A DNA stretch of 64,000 bases from an uncultured Prevotella sp. Its GTDB lineage: Bacteria > Bacteroidota > Bacteroidia > Bacteroidales > Bacteroidaceae. A model generated the notes under the pieces. The model ran no database searches. It was not told the origin of the DNA and saw only the letters and a list, made by a program, of their open reading frames with translations. The translations under genes were made by a program, and so were the position numbers. This document shows positions 1-8,221 of this stretch, one piece after another. Where the stretch lies: the NCBI GenBank assembly GCA_944320355.1, contig CALUHC010000019.1:1-64000 (forward strand), read 5' to 3'. The first letter of the stretch is position 1; every line of letters begins with the position of its first letter.

Positions 1-577
1 CATAATAGAAACCGAACCACGCCGGGAAGAGCGCACAATAGAGCGGCAGGCGGCTGCCCGTAACATAGTCGTGGAAGTACATCAGCGCTACATAAAGCGG
101 CGTGACGGCCCAACAAACGAGGTCTACTACACGATTGTCCTGTTGTATCAATTTTATCAAAAACGGGGTGAGCAAGGTAAGTTGCAAAAGGACACTCAAG
201 AAATAAAGTTGCGGAGCAGCTCCTCCGAAGAAAATAATCTTTATTATCTCGTACGTGTCGAAGTCTATCTTACGTCCACCCAGAAACCGCAGGGAGATTC
301 CATACACAAGTAGAGCGAATATTGTCCACAGGCAATATGGCAGCCATGTACGCAACGTGCGTTTTTTGAGAGAAAATGTCTCTGTCTTGACAAAATATCC
401 TGAGATAAAGAAGAAGACAGCAACCGCAAAATTAATGACTTGCTGTGAAATGTTCACTCCGGAAACAGGTGGTATATGTATCATGACAACGGCTATGATA
501 CACAACCCTCGTACGGCTTGCATGTAGTTGTCGCGCGGTGGTAAAGTTGTCTGTGTACAAGTTGTCATGTTCTTCAT
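1..577 (-). CDS. Acyltransferase family 3 membrane protein (5' part only)
   Basis: The reading frame starts at ATG 577 (a second in-frame ATG lies at 568) and runs off base 1, so about 192 N-terminal residues are visible. Near residues 18-35 it shows the family's entry motif (YMQAVRGLCIIAVVMIHI), with the Arg-Gly and His34 typical of inner-membrane acyltransferases that acetylate sugars of surface polysaccharides. At least five hydrophobic helices follow (for example INFAVAVFFFISGYF). It sits downstream of rfbB in the same direction, 123 bases away, which suggests surface-polysaccharide decoration. Its DNA is clearly AT-rich (bases 361-420 are 33 percent GC by my count) while rfbB next to it is GC-rich, so it may have been acquired separately. 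The acceptor sugar cannot be told from the sequence. Confidence 0.82.
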   Translation of the reverse strand, partial: MKNMTTCTQTTLPPRDNYMQAVRGLCIIAVVMIHIPPVSGVNISQQVINFAVAVFFFISGYFVKTETFSLKKRTLRTWLPYCLWTIFALLVYGISLRFLGGRKIDFDTYEIIKIIFFGGAAPQLYFLSVLLQLTLLTPFLIKLIQQDNRVVDLVCWAVTPLYVALMYFHDYVTGSRLPLYCALFPAWFGFYY

Positions 578-700
578 ATATAGGCAATAGCTCTTCCAGG
601 AAGATATTTCAATACAACATTTCGATAGAAAGAGTTTTTATAAACCTTGCATCTGTATAACTATAATACACACAATGACTATGCATTATGAATATCCGAT

Positions 701-1831
701 TCATCTCTTCTCATACATCTCCTCGTAGTACTTCTCATAGTCGCCCGAGGTGATGTTGTCCATCCACTCCTGGTTGTCGAGGTACCACCGTACGGTCTTC
801 TCGATGCCCTCTTCGAATTGCAAACTGGGCTCCCAACCTAACTCTTTTTGCAGTTTCGTCGAGTCGATGGCGTAACGCTTGTCATGCCCGACACGGTCGG
901 TGACATAGGTGATGAGGTCCATGTCTTCGTCTTCCCGGCGTCCTAACAGGCGGTCGACGGTGTTGATGACGACCCGGATGAGGTCGATGTTTTTCCACTC
1001 GTTGAAGCCGCCTATGTTGTAGGTATCGGCTGTCTTGCCTTTGTGGAAGATGAGGTCGATGGCTCGGGCATGGTCTTCGACATAGAGCCAGTCGCGAACG
1101 TTCTCACCTTTACCGTAGACGGGAAGGGGCTTGCGGTGGCGTATGTTGTTGATGAAAAGGGGTATGAGTTTCTCCGGGAACTGGTACGGCCCGTAGTTGT
1201 TCGAGCAGTTGGTGACCACGGTCGGCATGCCGTAAGTGTCGTGGAAGGCGCGCACGAAGTGGTCGCTCGAAGCCTTGGACGCCGAGTATGGCGAGTGGGG
1301 ATTGTACTTGGTGCACTCGCGGAAGAACTCCGTGCCGTATGCGTGGTGGTGCTCTGACGAGGCGCGGGTGGTGAACGGCGACTCGATTCCCTCGGGATTG
1401 GTCAGCTCCAGCGCGCCATACACCTCGTCGGTGGATATGTGGTAGAAGAGCTTTCCGTCGTAGCCCTCTGGCAGCGACTCCCAATACACCTTGGCGGCCT
1501 GCAGGAGCGAGAGCGTGCCGAGCACGTTGGTGCGGGCAAAGGTGAAGGGGTCCTTGATGCTGCGGTCCACGTGGCTCTCGGCGGCGAGGTGTATGACGCC
1601 GCTCACGGCGTGCTCCCTCATCAGCGCGAGCATGGCCTCGTAGTCGCAGATGTCGGCGCGCACGAACAGGTAGTTGGGCCTGCCCTCTATGTCCTTGAGG
1701 TTGGCCAGGTTGCCCGCGTATGTCAGCTTGTCAACGTTGATGACACGATACTCGGGATATTTTGTCACGAACAGGCGCACCACGTGGCTGCCTATGAACC
1801 CGGCTCCGCCGGTTATGATGATACTCTTCAT
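701..1831 (-). CDS. rfbB: dTDP-glucose 4,6-dehydratase
   Basis: This 376-residue short-chain dehydrogenase converts dTDP-glucose to dTDP-4-keto-6-deoxyglucose, the second step toward dTDP-L-rhamnose and related deoxysugars. Visible hallmarks are the NAD-binding glycine motif GGAGFIGSH (residues 8-16), the STDEVYG block carrying the catalytic Thr-Asp-Glu (about 133-139) and YSASK with catalytic Tyr182 and Lys186. The segment between STDEVYG and YSASK (about residues 140-180) is longer than in Escherichia coli RmlB, as in many Bacteroidetes enzymes. It lies 43 bases after the metallophosphoesterase gene and is probably co-transcribed with it. The other rml genes are not in the window. Confidence 0.95.
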   Translation of the reverse strand: MKSIIITGGAGFIGSHVVRLFVTKYPEYRVINVDKLTYAGNLANLKDIEGRPNYLFVRADICDYEAMLALMREHAVSGVIHLAAESHVDRSIKDPFTFARTNVLGTLSLLQAAKVYWESLPEGYDGKLFYHISTDEVYGALELTNPEGIESPFTTRASSEHHHAYGTEFFRECTKYNPHSPYSASKASSDHFVRAFHDTYGMPTVVTNCSNNYGPYQFPEKLIPLFINNIRHRKPLPVYGKGENVRDWLYVEDHARAIDLIFHKGKTADTYNIGGFNEWKNIDLIRVVINTVDRLLGRREDEDMDLITYVTDRVGHDKRYAIDSTKLQKELGWEPSLQFEEGIEKTVRWYLDNQEWMDNITSGDYEKYYEEMYEKR

Positions 1832-1874
1832 ATTGTTTGGTTTTGGATTGTCTGTCAGAAGCCCGGTCGCTGCC

Positions 1875-2363
1875 CTACCCCAGCGTCACCACTTCGCAAT
1901 CGGCGAAGCTGCTGCCGTCGATGGTCAGGCGCACCAGCGTGCGCTCCTTCTGCCATCCCTGCAGCCCCGCCGCGCCGGGATTGATGTGCAAGAGGCCGAG
2001 CGTGCGGTCGTACTTGATTTTCAGTATGTGCGAGTGCCCGCAGACAAAGAGCTGCGGCGGCATGGCGTAAAGCTGGCCGCGCACAGACGGGTCATAGCGC
2101 CCGGGGTATCCGCCGATGTGCTTCAGGAGCACCTCCACGTCCTCGCACTTGAAGCGCAGCGTCTCGCGGAACATACGGCGCAAGTCGCCTCCGTCGCAGT
2201 TTCCGTAGACGGCGCGCAGCGGACGGAAGTCCGCCAGCCGCTCGGCCACATCGAGCGAGCCTATGTCTCCGGCGTGCCATATCTCGTCGCACGGCTCGAA
2301 GTACTTCAGGTAGCGGTCATCCCAGTATGAGTGGGTGTCGCTGATGATGCCTATCTTCTTCAT
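1875..2363 (-). CDS. YfcE/MJ0936-type metallophosphoesterase
   Basis: A small (163-residue) calcineurin-like phosphoesterase. The metal-binding motifs appear in order: the N-terminal GIISDTHS (D-x-H), AGDIG (G-D), GNCDGG (G-N-C-D, the YfcE-type variant of GNHE), and CGHSHILKI (G-H-S-H). I start it at ATG 2363 because MKKIGIISDTHS is the usual N terminus; the frame is open upstream to 2435, and ATG 2384 is an alternative, but 2410-2435 overlaps the preceding gene. The family hydrolyses phosphodiesters in vitro, and the physiological substrate is unknown. It lies between a kinase-like gene and rfbB in one minus-strand run with gaps under 50 bases. Confidence 0.88.
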   Translation of the reverse strand: MKKIGIISDTHSYWDDRYLKYFEPCDEIWHAGDIGSLDVAERLADFRPLRAVYGNCDGGDLRRMFRETLRFKCEDVEVLLKHIGGYPGRYDPSVRGQLYAMPPQLFVCGHSHILKIKYDRTLGLLHINPGAAGLQGWQKERTLVRLTIDGSSFADCEVVTLG

Positions 2364-2409
2364 TTCCGCATTTCGTTTTGCCATTGTCCGGCTGACGGCA
2401 GGCCGCCGC

Positions 2410-3033
2410 TCAGAGCCCCAGCCGCCTGGCCACAAAGCCTGCTATGAAGTCGGCCGTGCCCTCAAGCCCCAGCAGGCAGGAGTTGACGCACAGGTCGTAG
2501 GACGCGCTGTGGCCCCATGTCTTGCCCGTATAGTAGTTGTAATATGACGCGCGCTCGCTCTCCCCGCTCTCTATCAGCTTCCGCGCGGCTGCCGCATCGC
2601 AGCCGTTGCGCCTGGCCACCTGCTCTATGCGGTAGTCGAGGTCGGCGGTGATAAACACGTCGACCTTGTCCTGGCGGTCGCGCAGGATATAGTCGGCGCA
2701 GCGGCCCACGAACACGCACGAGCCGCTGTCGGCGGCCTTCCTGATGGCATCGCTCTGGAACTTGAACAGCCCCTCCTGCGAGAACTCGTTGCTGTAGAAG
2801 TTGGAGCTGCCCACAAAAGGCATATTGAAGTGGAACAACGCCTTGAAGAAGCCCTTGTGCTCGTCGTTCTGCTCGAAGAACTTCTCGCTGAAACCACTCT
2901 CCTTTGCGGCGAGATTCAGCAGCTCGCGGTCATAGAAGTTGCAGCCGAAACGGTCGGCCAGCATCTTCGCTATGGTGCGTCCGCCGCTGCCGAGCTGCCG
3001 CCCCACGTTTATTATAATGTGCTTATCGCTCAT
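2410..3033 (-). CDS. Cytidylate kinase-like protein
   Basis: About 207 residues, beginning MSDKHIIINVGRQLGSGG, a P-loop variant with the GRQxGSGG signature of the cytidylate-kinase-like family common in Bacteroidetes and Firmicutes. It keeps the NFYDRELL block and a later CVFVGRCADYIL segment. The true Cmk is usually a different, shorter-loop protein, so the substrate is uncertain; a nucleotide or small-molecule kinase is likely. Start ATG 3033 is chosen over the upstream ATG 3096 because the kinase fold begins there. The start overlaps the end of the MATE gene by 11 bases, indicating translational coupling. Confidence 0.85.
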   Translation of the reverse strand: MSDKHIIINVGRQLGSGGRTIAKMLADRFGCNFYDRELLNLAAKESGFSEKFFEQNDEHKGFFKALFHFNMPFVGSSNFYSNEFSQEGLFKFQSDAIRKAADSGSCVFVGRCADYILRDRQDKVDVFITADLDYRIEQVARRNGCDAAAARKLIESGESERASYYNYYTGKTWGHSASYDLCVNSCLLGLEGTADFIAGFVARRLGL

Positions 3034-4399
3034 AGTCTGCACTGTTTGCTTGTGATAGTTTCTTGAATTTCCGCATATAAACCACCATGATGACAAAGGT
3101 CACCACGGCGGCCACGAAGTCTGATATGGGCATGGACCACCACACGCCGTCCACGCCGTAGAGCCTCGAAAGCACGAAGAGCAGCGGCAACAGGAATATG
3201 AGCTGTCGCGAAAGCGACAGGAACATGCTCACCTTGGCCTTGCCAATGCTCTGGAAGAAGCTGGTGATCACCATCTGGTAGCCCACTATCGGGAAGGCCA
3301 GCATCTCTATCCTTATGCCCGTGATCGACATATCTATCAGCGTCTTGTCGGTGGTGAAGAGGCGCGCGCAGGGGCCGGGCAGCAGCTGGGCCACGAGGAA
3401 CCCGGCCGTGGTGACCACCGTCCCGGCTATGGTGGCGTACTTGACCACCTTCATCAGGCGGTCGAAGCGCATGGCGCCATAGTTATAGCCGGCTATCGGC
3501 TGCATGCCCTGGTTGATGCCCATCGTCACCATCACGAAGATGAAGCATATCTTGTTGGCTATGCCGTATGCGCCCACGGCCATGTCGCCGCCGTGCTGCT
3601 GCAGGGAGTTGTTGATGAAGATGACCACTATGCAGGCGCAAACGTTCATGGCGAACGGCGACATTCCGATGCCTATGATGTCGCCCACGATGCGCCGCTT
3701 CAGCCTGTAGATGCCGCGCTTGAGGTGCAACAGCTCGTTCTTGTTGCTGAAGAGCCTCATCTGCCAGCACAAAGCCATGAGCTGCGCGATGATGGTGGCA
3801 TAGGCCGCGCCGCGTATTCCGAGCTGGAGCGGATAGATGAAGATGGGCGCGAGGATGGTGTTCATCACCACGGTGAACATGGTGGCGAACATGGCCTGGC
3901 GCGGTTTGCCCGCCGCGCGCAGCACGGCGTTCATGGCGAAGTACATGTGCGAGAACACGTTTCCGGCCAGGATGACTATCATGTAGTCGCGGGCGTATGG
4001 CAGGGTCTGCGGGCTTGCGCCGAAGAAATAGAGGATAGGGTCGAGAAAGAGCAGCGACACGATGCTGAACATCACGCCGATGATGAGGTTGAGCGTGACG
4101 GTATTGCCGAGCACGTTCTCGGCCGCCGCGTAGTCCTTCTGCCCGAGGCGCACCGAGATGCACGTCGACGCGCCCACGCCGACGGCTGCGCCGAAGGCCG
4201 CGGCAAGGTTCATAAACGGGAACGTGAGCGCAAGGCCGGAGATGGCCAGCGCACCAACACCCTGCCCGATGAAGATGCTGTCCACCATGTTGTAGAGCGA
4301 AGAGGCGGTCATGGCCACGATGGCGGGCAGGGCATACTGCACGAGCAACGAGCCGACTGGCTTGCTTCCCAATTCTAAAGTTGCCTTGTTATTTTCCAT
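3023..4399 (-). CDS. MATE family efflux transporter
   Basis: A 458-residue polytopic membrane protein with about twelve hydrophobic helices. The N-terminal region (GSLLVQYALPAIVAM, then SLYNMVDSIFIGQGVG) is the standard MATE/NorM opening, and the two halves have the expected pseudo-symmetry. MATE proteins export cationic drugs or metabolites in exchange for Na+ or H+. It is the first gene of a minus-strand run (MATE, kinase-like, phosphoesterase, rfbB, acyltransferase). A -7 box lies 21-28 bases upstream of the ATG. The substrate cannot be predicted. Confidence 0.92.
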   Translation of the reverse strand: MENNKATLELGSKPVGSLLVQYALPAIVAMTASSLYNMVDSIFIGQGVGALAISGLALTFPFMNLAAAFGAAVGVGASTCISVRLGQKDYAAAENVLGNTVTLNLIIGVMFSIVSLLFLDPILYFFGASPQTLPYARDYMIVILAGNVFSHMYFAMNAVLRAAGKPRQAMFATMFTVVMNTILAPIFIYPLQLGIRGAAYATIIAQLMALCWQMRLFSNKNELLHLKRGIYRLKRRIVGDIIGIGMSPFAMNVCACIVVIFINNSLQQHGGDMAVGAYGIANKICFIFVMVTMGINQGMQPIAGYNYGAMRFDRLMKVVKYATIAGTVVTTAGFLVAQLLPGPCARLFTTDKTLIDMSITGIRIEMLAFPIVGYQMVITSFFQSIGKAKVSMFLSLSRQLIFLLPLLFVLSRLYGVDGVWWSMPISDFVAAVVTFVIMVVYMRKFKKLSQANSADYER

Positions 4400-4419
4400 A
4401 AAACATTCAAAATAGCGTG

Positions 4420-4427
4420 CAAAGGTA
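4420..4427 (-). promoter_or_regulatory. -7 promoter box of the MATE operon
   Basis: Reads TACCTTTG on the minus strand, a match to the Bacteroidetes -7 consensus TAnnTTTG. It would start a short leader before ATG 4399. No clear TTTG -33 box is seen at the usual spacing. Confidence 0.6.
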
Positions 4428-4663
4428 CTAATTTTATTCCGAAGAGTGAAGCCATCGGTGATTTTTTAGAAGCTGCGACACCATATTATAATATGCGCAA
4501 GGCGACAGACAGCGCCTCCCGCCACGACGCGCAACGCCGCCACAAGGCACTGCCGAAACCCAGCTCCGCGCCACAAGCGCTGCCCCTCGCCACGCCGGCA
4601 AAGGCCGTGCGGGATGGTCGCTGGCCACCGGCTACGCAACCTTCTGACTGTCAGGAGGTTGCA

Positions 4664-4742
4664 AAACGGGTCGTTTTGGCTTCCAAAACGACCCGTTTCA
4701 GACGATGAAACGTGCCGTTTCGGGGCGCGAAACGGCACGTTC
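4664..4742. repeat. 22-bp-phased palindrome array, copy A
   Basis: Four 13-bp units of form AAACG-N3-CGTTT begin at 4664, 4686, 4708 and 4730, exactly 22 bases apart. Their central triplets are GGT, ACC, TGC and GCA, so neighbours 1-2 and 3-4 are complementary and can fold as two long hairpins. The last unit ends CGTTC. A CTGACTGTCAG palindrome lies about 20 bases to the left (4644-4654). The array lies between the unknown gene at 4813-5712 and the MATE gene. The rest of the 4428-4812 gap holds a 10-bp perfect stem (4762-4771 with 4783-4792) just past the upstream gene and nothing else I recognise. Confidence 0.9.
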
Positions 4743-4812
4743 CGCAAAACGGTTCGGCACGGGCCGCCCTGCGGAGGCGCGACAGGGCGGCCGCCTACAC
4801 GGCCAAAGGGCA

Positions 4813-5712
4813 TCACTCGGAGCCCATGGCGCGGAGCAGGCGCTTCTCTTCCGCCAGGTCGTCGGGGCGCATGGTGGGCGACGGAATGTTGCACATCCGC
4901 ACCACATCCTCGGCGCAACAGGTGTAGTCATAGTACCGTTGCTCCTCCTCCGTCAGCTCGCCGCGCTCCTTCAGGCAACCCCGCATGGCGGCAAAGTCGT
5001 CGGCCGAGGTGCCGTTGCCCGCCTTCACGAAGAGTATCCGGCGGGCTATCGGGTTGTAGTTGTAGTCGAAGCAGGTGTATATGCCGCGCAGAAAGGGCGG
5101 CCGGTCGTGCATGGGCAGCTTCAGGCAGACGTTGAACAGCGACAGTTGCGGCGGCCTGTTCTCGTTGAAGGCAAGGTAAATGTGGTTCAGTCCGTTCATC
5201 ATCACGAGGCCGCGGTGGGTTGTTCCGTAGGCGTTGTTGTGCGTCACCTCCGCATAGTCACCTCCGGCTGAGATGGCAATCATGTATGGCTCCACCTTCA
5301 TGGCGTGCGAGCCTGACGACACGCTGTAGCTCATGTATGTGCCGCAATAAGGCCTGAGCGGCTCCACGGCGGCCGCCATGATGCGCTGCATGGCGGCCGC
5401 GTAGGGGTTCAGAGGCGCGTCCGGCAGCCCCTCCGGCTCAACGTCGAGACGCGAGAGTGTGGCCGCCATGGGGCGGAGCGACGCCAGCAGGCGTTTCTTC
5501 GACACGTTGTTGACCCACACCAAGGCCTCGTCCAAGGCCTCAGCCCCGCCCATGCCCTTGTCGATGTTCTTCAGGTAGGCCGGCATCACGGTGGTATATA
5601 GCGCCGAGAGCACGCTCGGGGCGAAGTCCACGCAGGCGGCGATGTCCTTCATCCTCATGCCCTTGCGGCGCAGATATGCTATGCGTTCGTAGATAGTCTT
5701 GAGTTCGTCCAT
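4813..5712 (-). CDS. Unknown protein with an N-terminal helix-turn-helix-like segment
   Basis: I do not recognise a named family, though similar proteins occur in Bacteroides. About 299 residues. The first 45 residues resemble a helix-turn-helix (YLRRKGMRMKDIAACV then APSVLSALYTT), followed by a mixed alpha/beta region without metal or nucleotide motifs (blocks YCGTYMSYSVSSGSHAMKVEP and MMNGLNHIYLAFNENRPPQ). No signal peptide or membrane segment. I start at ATG 5712 rather than 5733: a TATTTTTG -7 box at 5738-5745 puts the transcription start near 5731, too close for the upstream ATG. It stands alone, with its own promoter. A sensory or DNA-binding role is only a guess. Confidence 0.7.
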   Translation of the reverse strand: MDELKTIYERIAYLRRKGMRMKDIAACVDFAPSVLSALYTTVMPAYLKNIDKGMGGAEALDEALVWVNNVSKKRLLASLRPMAATLSRLDVEPEGLPDAPLNPYAAAMQRIMAAAVEPLRPYCGTYMSYSVSSGSHAMKVEPYMIAISAGGDYAEVTHNNAYGTTHRGLVMMNGLNHIYLAFNENRPPQLSLFNVCLKLPMHDRPPFLRGIYTCFDYNYNPIARRILFVKAGNGTSADDFAAMRGCLKERGELTEEEQRYYDYTCCAEDVVRMCNIPSPTMRPDDLAEEKRLLRAMGSE

Positions 5713-5737
5713 AAGCCTTACAGTAGCTTTCACAGTG

Positions 5738-5745
5738 CAAAAATA
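5738..5745 (-). promoter_or_regulatory. -7 box of the unknown gene 4813-5712
   Basis: Minus-strand TATTTTTG fits TAnnTTTG. Its position decides the start codon: transcription would begin at about 5731, leaving ATG 5712 with a leader of about 20 bases. Confidence 0.55.
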
Positions 5746-5874
5746 CAGCTTTCCGGCTTAAAACACGTTCCTTTTGTCTTACATTCGGGTTGCCGGCTTG
5801 TTGCGGCGGCGTTATCGCAGCGTTACGATAACATTAATGAATTGTTACGGCGGATAATTCATCAGATATTCATT

Positions 5875-5903
5875 TTTGCGCCGCCGCCCCGTAAGTAATT
5901 TTG
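5875..5903 (+). promoter_or_regulatory. Promoter of the DUF5690-phnX-phnW operon
   Basis: TTTG at 5875-5878 and TAATTTTG at 5896-5903, separated by 17 bases (19-20 is more usual). The in-frame TTG codon at 5901 is part of the -7 box, so it cannot be the translation start of the following gene. Confidence 0.6.
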
Positions 5904-5933
5904 CACCGCGAAACAAACAAGCGACAAACCAAA

Positions 5934-7292
5934 ATGAAACAGACCATAAACATAATGCGACGCATGAGGACCGCCGGGGGCGCGATGCCCGACTGGCTGT
6001 TCGTAGCCTACGCCGGCGGCACGGCCCTGCTGTCCTATTCGCTCGTGTACGCCCTGCGCAAGCCGTTCACCGCGGCAGAGTTCGAGGGGCTGGAGGTGGC
6101 CGGCATGGACTACAAGGTGGTGGTGAGCATCATCCAGCTGGTGGGATATGTGTGCGCAAAGCTGCTCGGCATAAAGTTCATATCTGAGCTGCGGCCGGCC
6201 ATGCGCCTGCCTTTCATCATAGGCTCGGCGGCACTCTCCGAGCTGTCGCTGCTGGCTTTTGCCACGCTCCCCGTGCCTGTCAACATCTTCGCGCTGTTCT
6301 TCAACGGCCTGTCTCTGGGCTGTATGTGGGGCGTCCTGTTCAGTTTCCTCGAAGGGCGGCGCACCACCGACATCCTGGCCAGCATCATGGGAGTGAGCAT
6401 GGCGCTGAGTTCGGGCGTGGCAAAGTCGCTCGGCCTCTATGCCATGAACACGCTCCACGTCAGCGAGATGTGGATGCCCGCGCTCATCGGGGCCGCGGCC
6501 TTCCCGCTGCTCTGCCTCACCGGGTGGATGCTCACGCGCCTGCCCAAGCCCACCGAGGCCGACATCGCGGCGCGCTCGGAGCGCGTCACGCTCGACGGAC
6601 GGCAGCGCAGGCAACTCTTCAGGGCGTTCATGCCCGTGCTGACGCTGCTCTTCATGGCCAACCTCCTGCTCACTGTGCAGCGCGATATAAAGGAAGACTT
6701 CATCGTGTGCATCATCGACGTGCAGACGGTTCCGGCCTGGGCGTTCGCCTATCTCGACGGCATTGCCACGGTGGTGCTGCTCGCCATGTTCGCCATCATG
6801 GCCAGGGTGGGCAACCACCTGCGCGTGCTCTGCACACTGCTGGCCGTATCCACGGCAGGCATGGGGCTGCTGGCGTTCATCGGCGCGTACCAGACGCAGC
6901 TCGCCCTGCCCACCACCCTGTGGCTGTTCCTGCAGACGCTGTGCATCGACATAGCCTACCTGAGCTTCCAGACCATCTTCTTCGAGCGGTTCATAGCCTG
7001 CTTCAAGCTCCGCGCCAACGTCGGGTTCTTCATCATAACCATCGACTTCATAGGCTATCTCGGCACGCTCGGCATCCTGCTCTTCAAGGAGTTCGGCGCA
7101 ACGCACATAGACTGGCCGCTGTTCTACAACGAACTCAGCGTGTGGACCGGCGCGGCCTGCTGCATAGCCTTCGTCGGCTCGGCGGCCTATCTCGTGCAGG
7201 CCACGCGCTCACGGCACGACGACAGCACGGCCACGGGCGGCAACCTGAGCCTGGCCGGAGGCGTGGGCATGGGCAACAACACCGCATACTAA
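5934..7292 (+). CDS. DUF5690 MFS-like membrane protein, probable phosphonate-cassette transporter
   Basis: About 452 residues with roughly twelve transmembrane helices and the overall look of a major-facilitator-like carrier (for example GTALLSYSLVYALRKPF, the GCMWGVLFSFLEGRR loop, and QRDIKEDFIVC between the halves). I recognise it as DUF5690, a Bacteroidetes family. Start ATG 5934 (MKQTINIMRR) is chosen because the open frame upstream lies in the promoter. It is followed after 30 bases by phnX and then phnW, so import of 2-aminoethylphosphonate or export of a pathway product is the natural inference; no biochemical proof is visible. The tail after the last helix is Gly-rich and probably cytoplasmic. 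Confidence 0.83.
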   Translation: MKQTINIMRRMRTAGGAMPDWLFVAYAGGTALLSYSLVYALRKPFTAAEFEGLEVAGMDYKVVVSIIQLVGYVCAKLLGIKFISELRPAMRLPFIIGSAALSELSLLAFATLPVPVNIFALFFNGLSLGCMWGVLFSFLEGRRTTDILASIMGVSMALSSGVAKSLGLYAMNTLHVSEMWMPALIGAAAFPLLCLTGWMLTRLPKPTEADIAARSERVTLDGRQRRQLFRAFMPVLTLLFMANLLLTVQRDIKEDFIVCIIDVQTVPAWAFAYLDGIATVVLLAMFAIMARVGNHLRVLCTLLAVSTAGMGLLAFIGAYQTQLALPTTLWLFLQTLCIDIAYLSFQTIFFERFIACFKLRANVGFFIITIDFIGYLGTLGILLFKEFGATHIDWPLFYNELSVWTGAACCIAFVGSAAYLVQATRSRHDDSTATGGNLSLAGGVGMGNNTAY

Positions 7293-7322
7293 CGTACACT
7301 AACAACAGAACAAGCTAAAAAT

Positions 7323-8105
7323 ATGAATATGAACAAGATTGAATGTATCATTATGGACTGGGCCGGAACGGCCATAGACTACGGTTGCTTCGCCCCCGTG
7401 GCGGCCTTCGTGAAGTGCTTCGAGGACATGGGCCTCAGCGTAACGCCGGCCGAGACGCGCGCCCACATGGGCCTGACCAAGATTGAAGAGGTGCGCGCGC
7501 TGTTCGCCATAGACCGCGTGAAGGCCGAGTTTGCCGCCAAGTACGGCCGCGACTACACCGAGGACGACGTGCAGCGGTGCTATGCCGGCTTCGAGAGCGC
7601 GCTCATGGCCACGCTCGAAGACTACGCAAAGCCCATTCCGGGAGTGGTCGATACGATAGCCGCACTGCGCTCCGAGGGCATAAAGGTAGGCTCCACCACG
7701 GGCTACACGCAGTCCATGATGGACGTGGTGATGCCCGCAGCCGCGCGGTTCGGCTATACGGTCGACTGCTGCGTGACCTCCGACGGGCTGCCCGGCGGCC
7801 GCCCCAAGCCATATATGGTGTGGCAGAACCTGTGCCGCCTCGACGTGCCTTCGCCCGCATCGGTGATGAAGGTGGGCGACACCATCGCCGACATACGCGA
7901 GGGCCGCAACGCCGGAGCCTGCAGCGTGGGAGTTATCCTGGGCAGCAACGAGATGGCGCTGACCGAAGAAGAGACCGCCACCCTGCACGCCGACGAGCTG
8001 AAAAAGCGCATGGACGACGTGCGTTTCCGTATGTATGCCGCCGGAGCCCACTACGTGATAGACAGCATAACCGAGCTGCCAAGACTAATAAAAGCCGTTG
8101 GGTAA
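7323..8105 (+). CDS. phnX: Phosphonoacetaldehyde hydrolase
   Basis: A 260-residue HAD-superfamily enzyme that splits phosphonoacetaldehyde into acetaldehyde and phosphate, the second step of 2-aminoethylphosphonate degradation. Asp12 in MDWAGTAIDYG is the HAD nucleophile, and Lys53 in AHMGLTKIEEV is the Schiff-base lysine specific to this family, which separates it from ordinary HAD phosphatases. Later HAD motifs are STTGYT (residues about 121-126), GRPKPYM and KVGDTIADI. It lies between the DUF5690 transporter-like gene and phnW in one operon; the 116-base gap to phnW is AT-rich near its end. Confidence 0.95.
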   Translation: MNMNKIECIIMDWAGTAIDYGCFAPVAAFVKCFEDMGLSVTPAETRAHMGLTKIEEVRALFAIDRVKAEFAAKYGRDYTEDDVQRCYAGFESALMATLEDYAKPIPGVVDTIAALRSEGIKVGSTTGYTQSMMDVVMPAAARFGYTVDCCVTSDGLPGGRPKPYMVWQNLCRLDVPSPASVMKVGDTIADIREGRNAGACSVGVILGSNEMALTEEETATLHADELKKRMDDVRFRMYAAGAHYVIDSITELPRLIKAVG

Positions 8106-8221
8106 TCTATAATATACACTCCATAATGCATAATGGGCAGCGCGGCCGTTGGCCAAAGAGAGCCGAAACGACGCCGCAAAGCATATTTTCTTAATTTTTA
8201 ATTCTTAACTTTTAATTATAT

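Noticed and set aside
5901..5933. Upstream TTG start for DUF5690, and TTG 13089 for ilvE
   Set aside because: Both TTG codons belong to promoter boxes (-7 and -33), so they lie at or before the transcription start.
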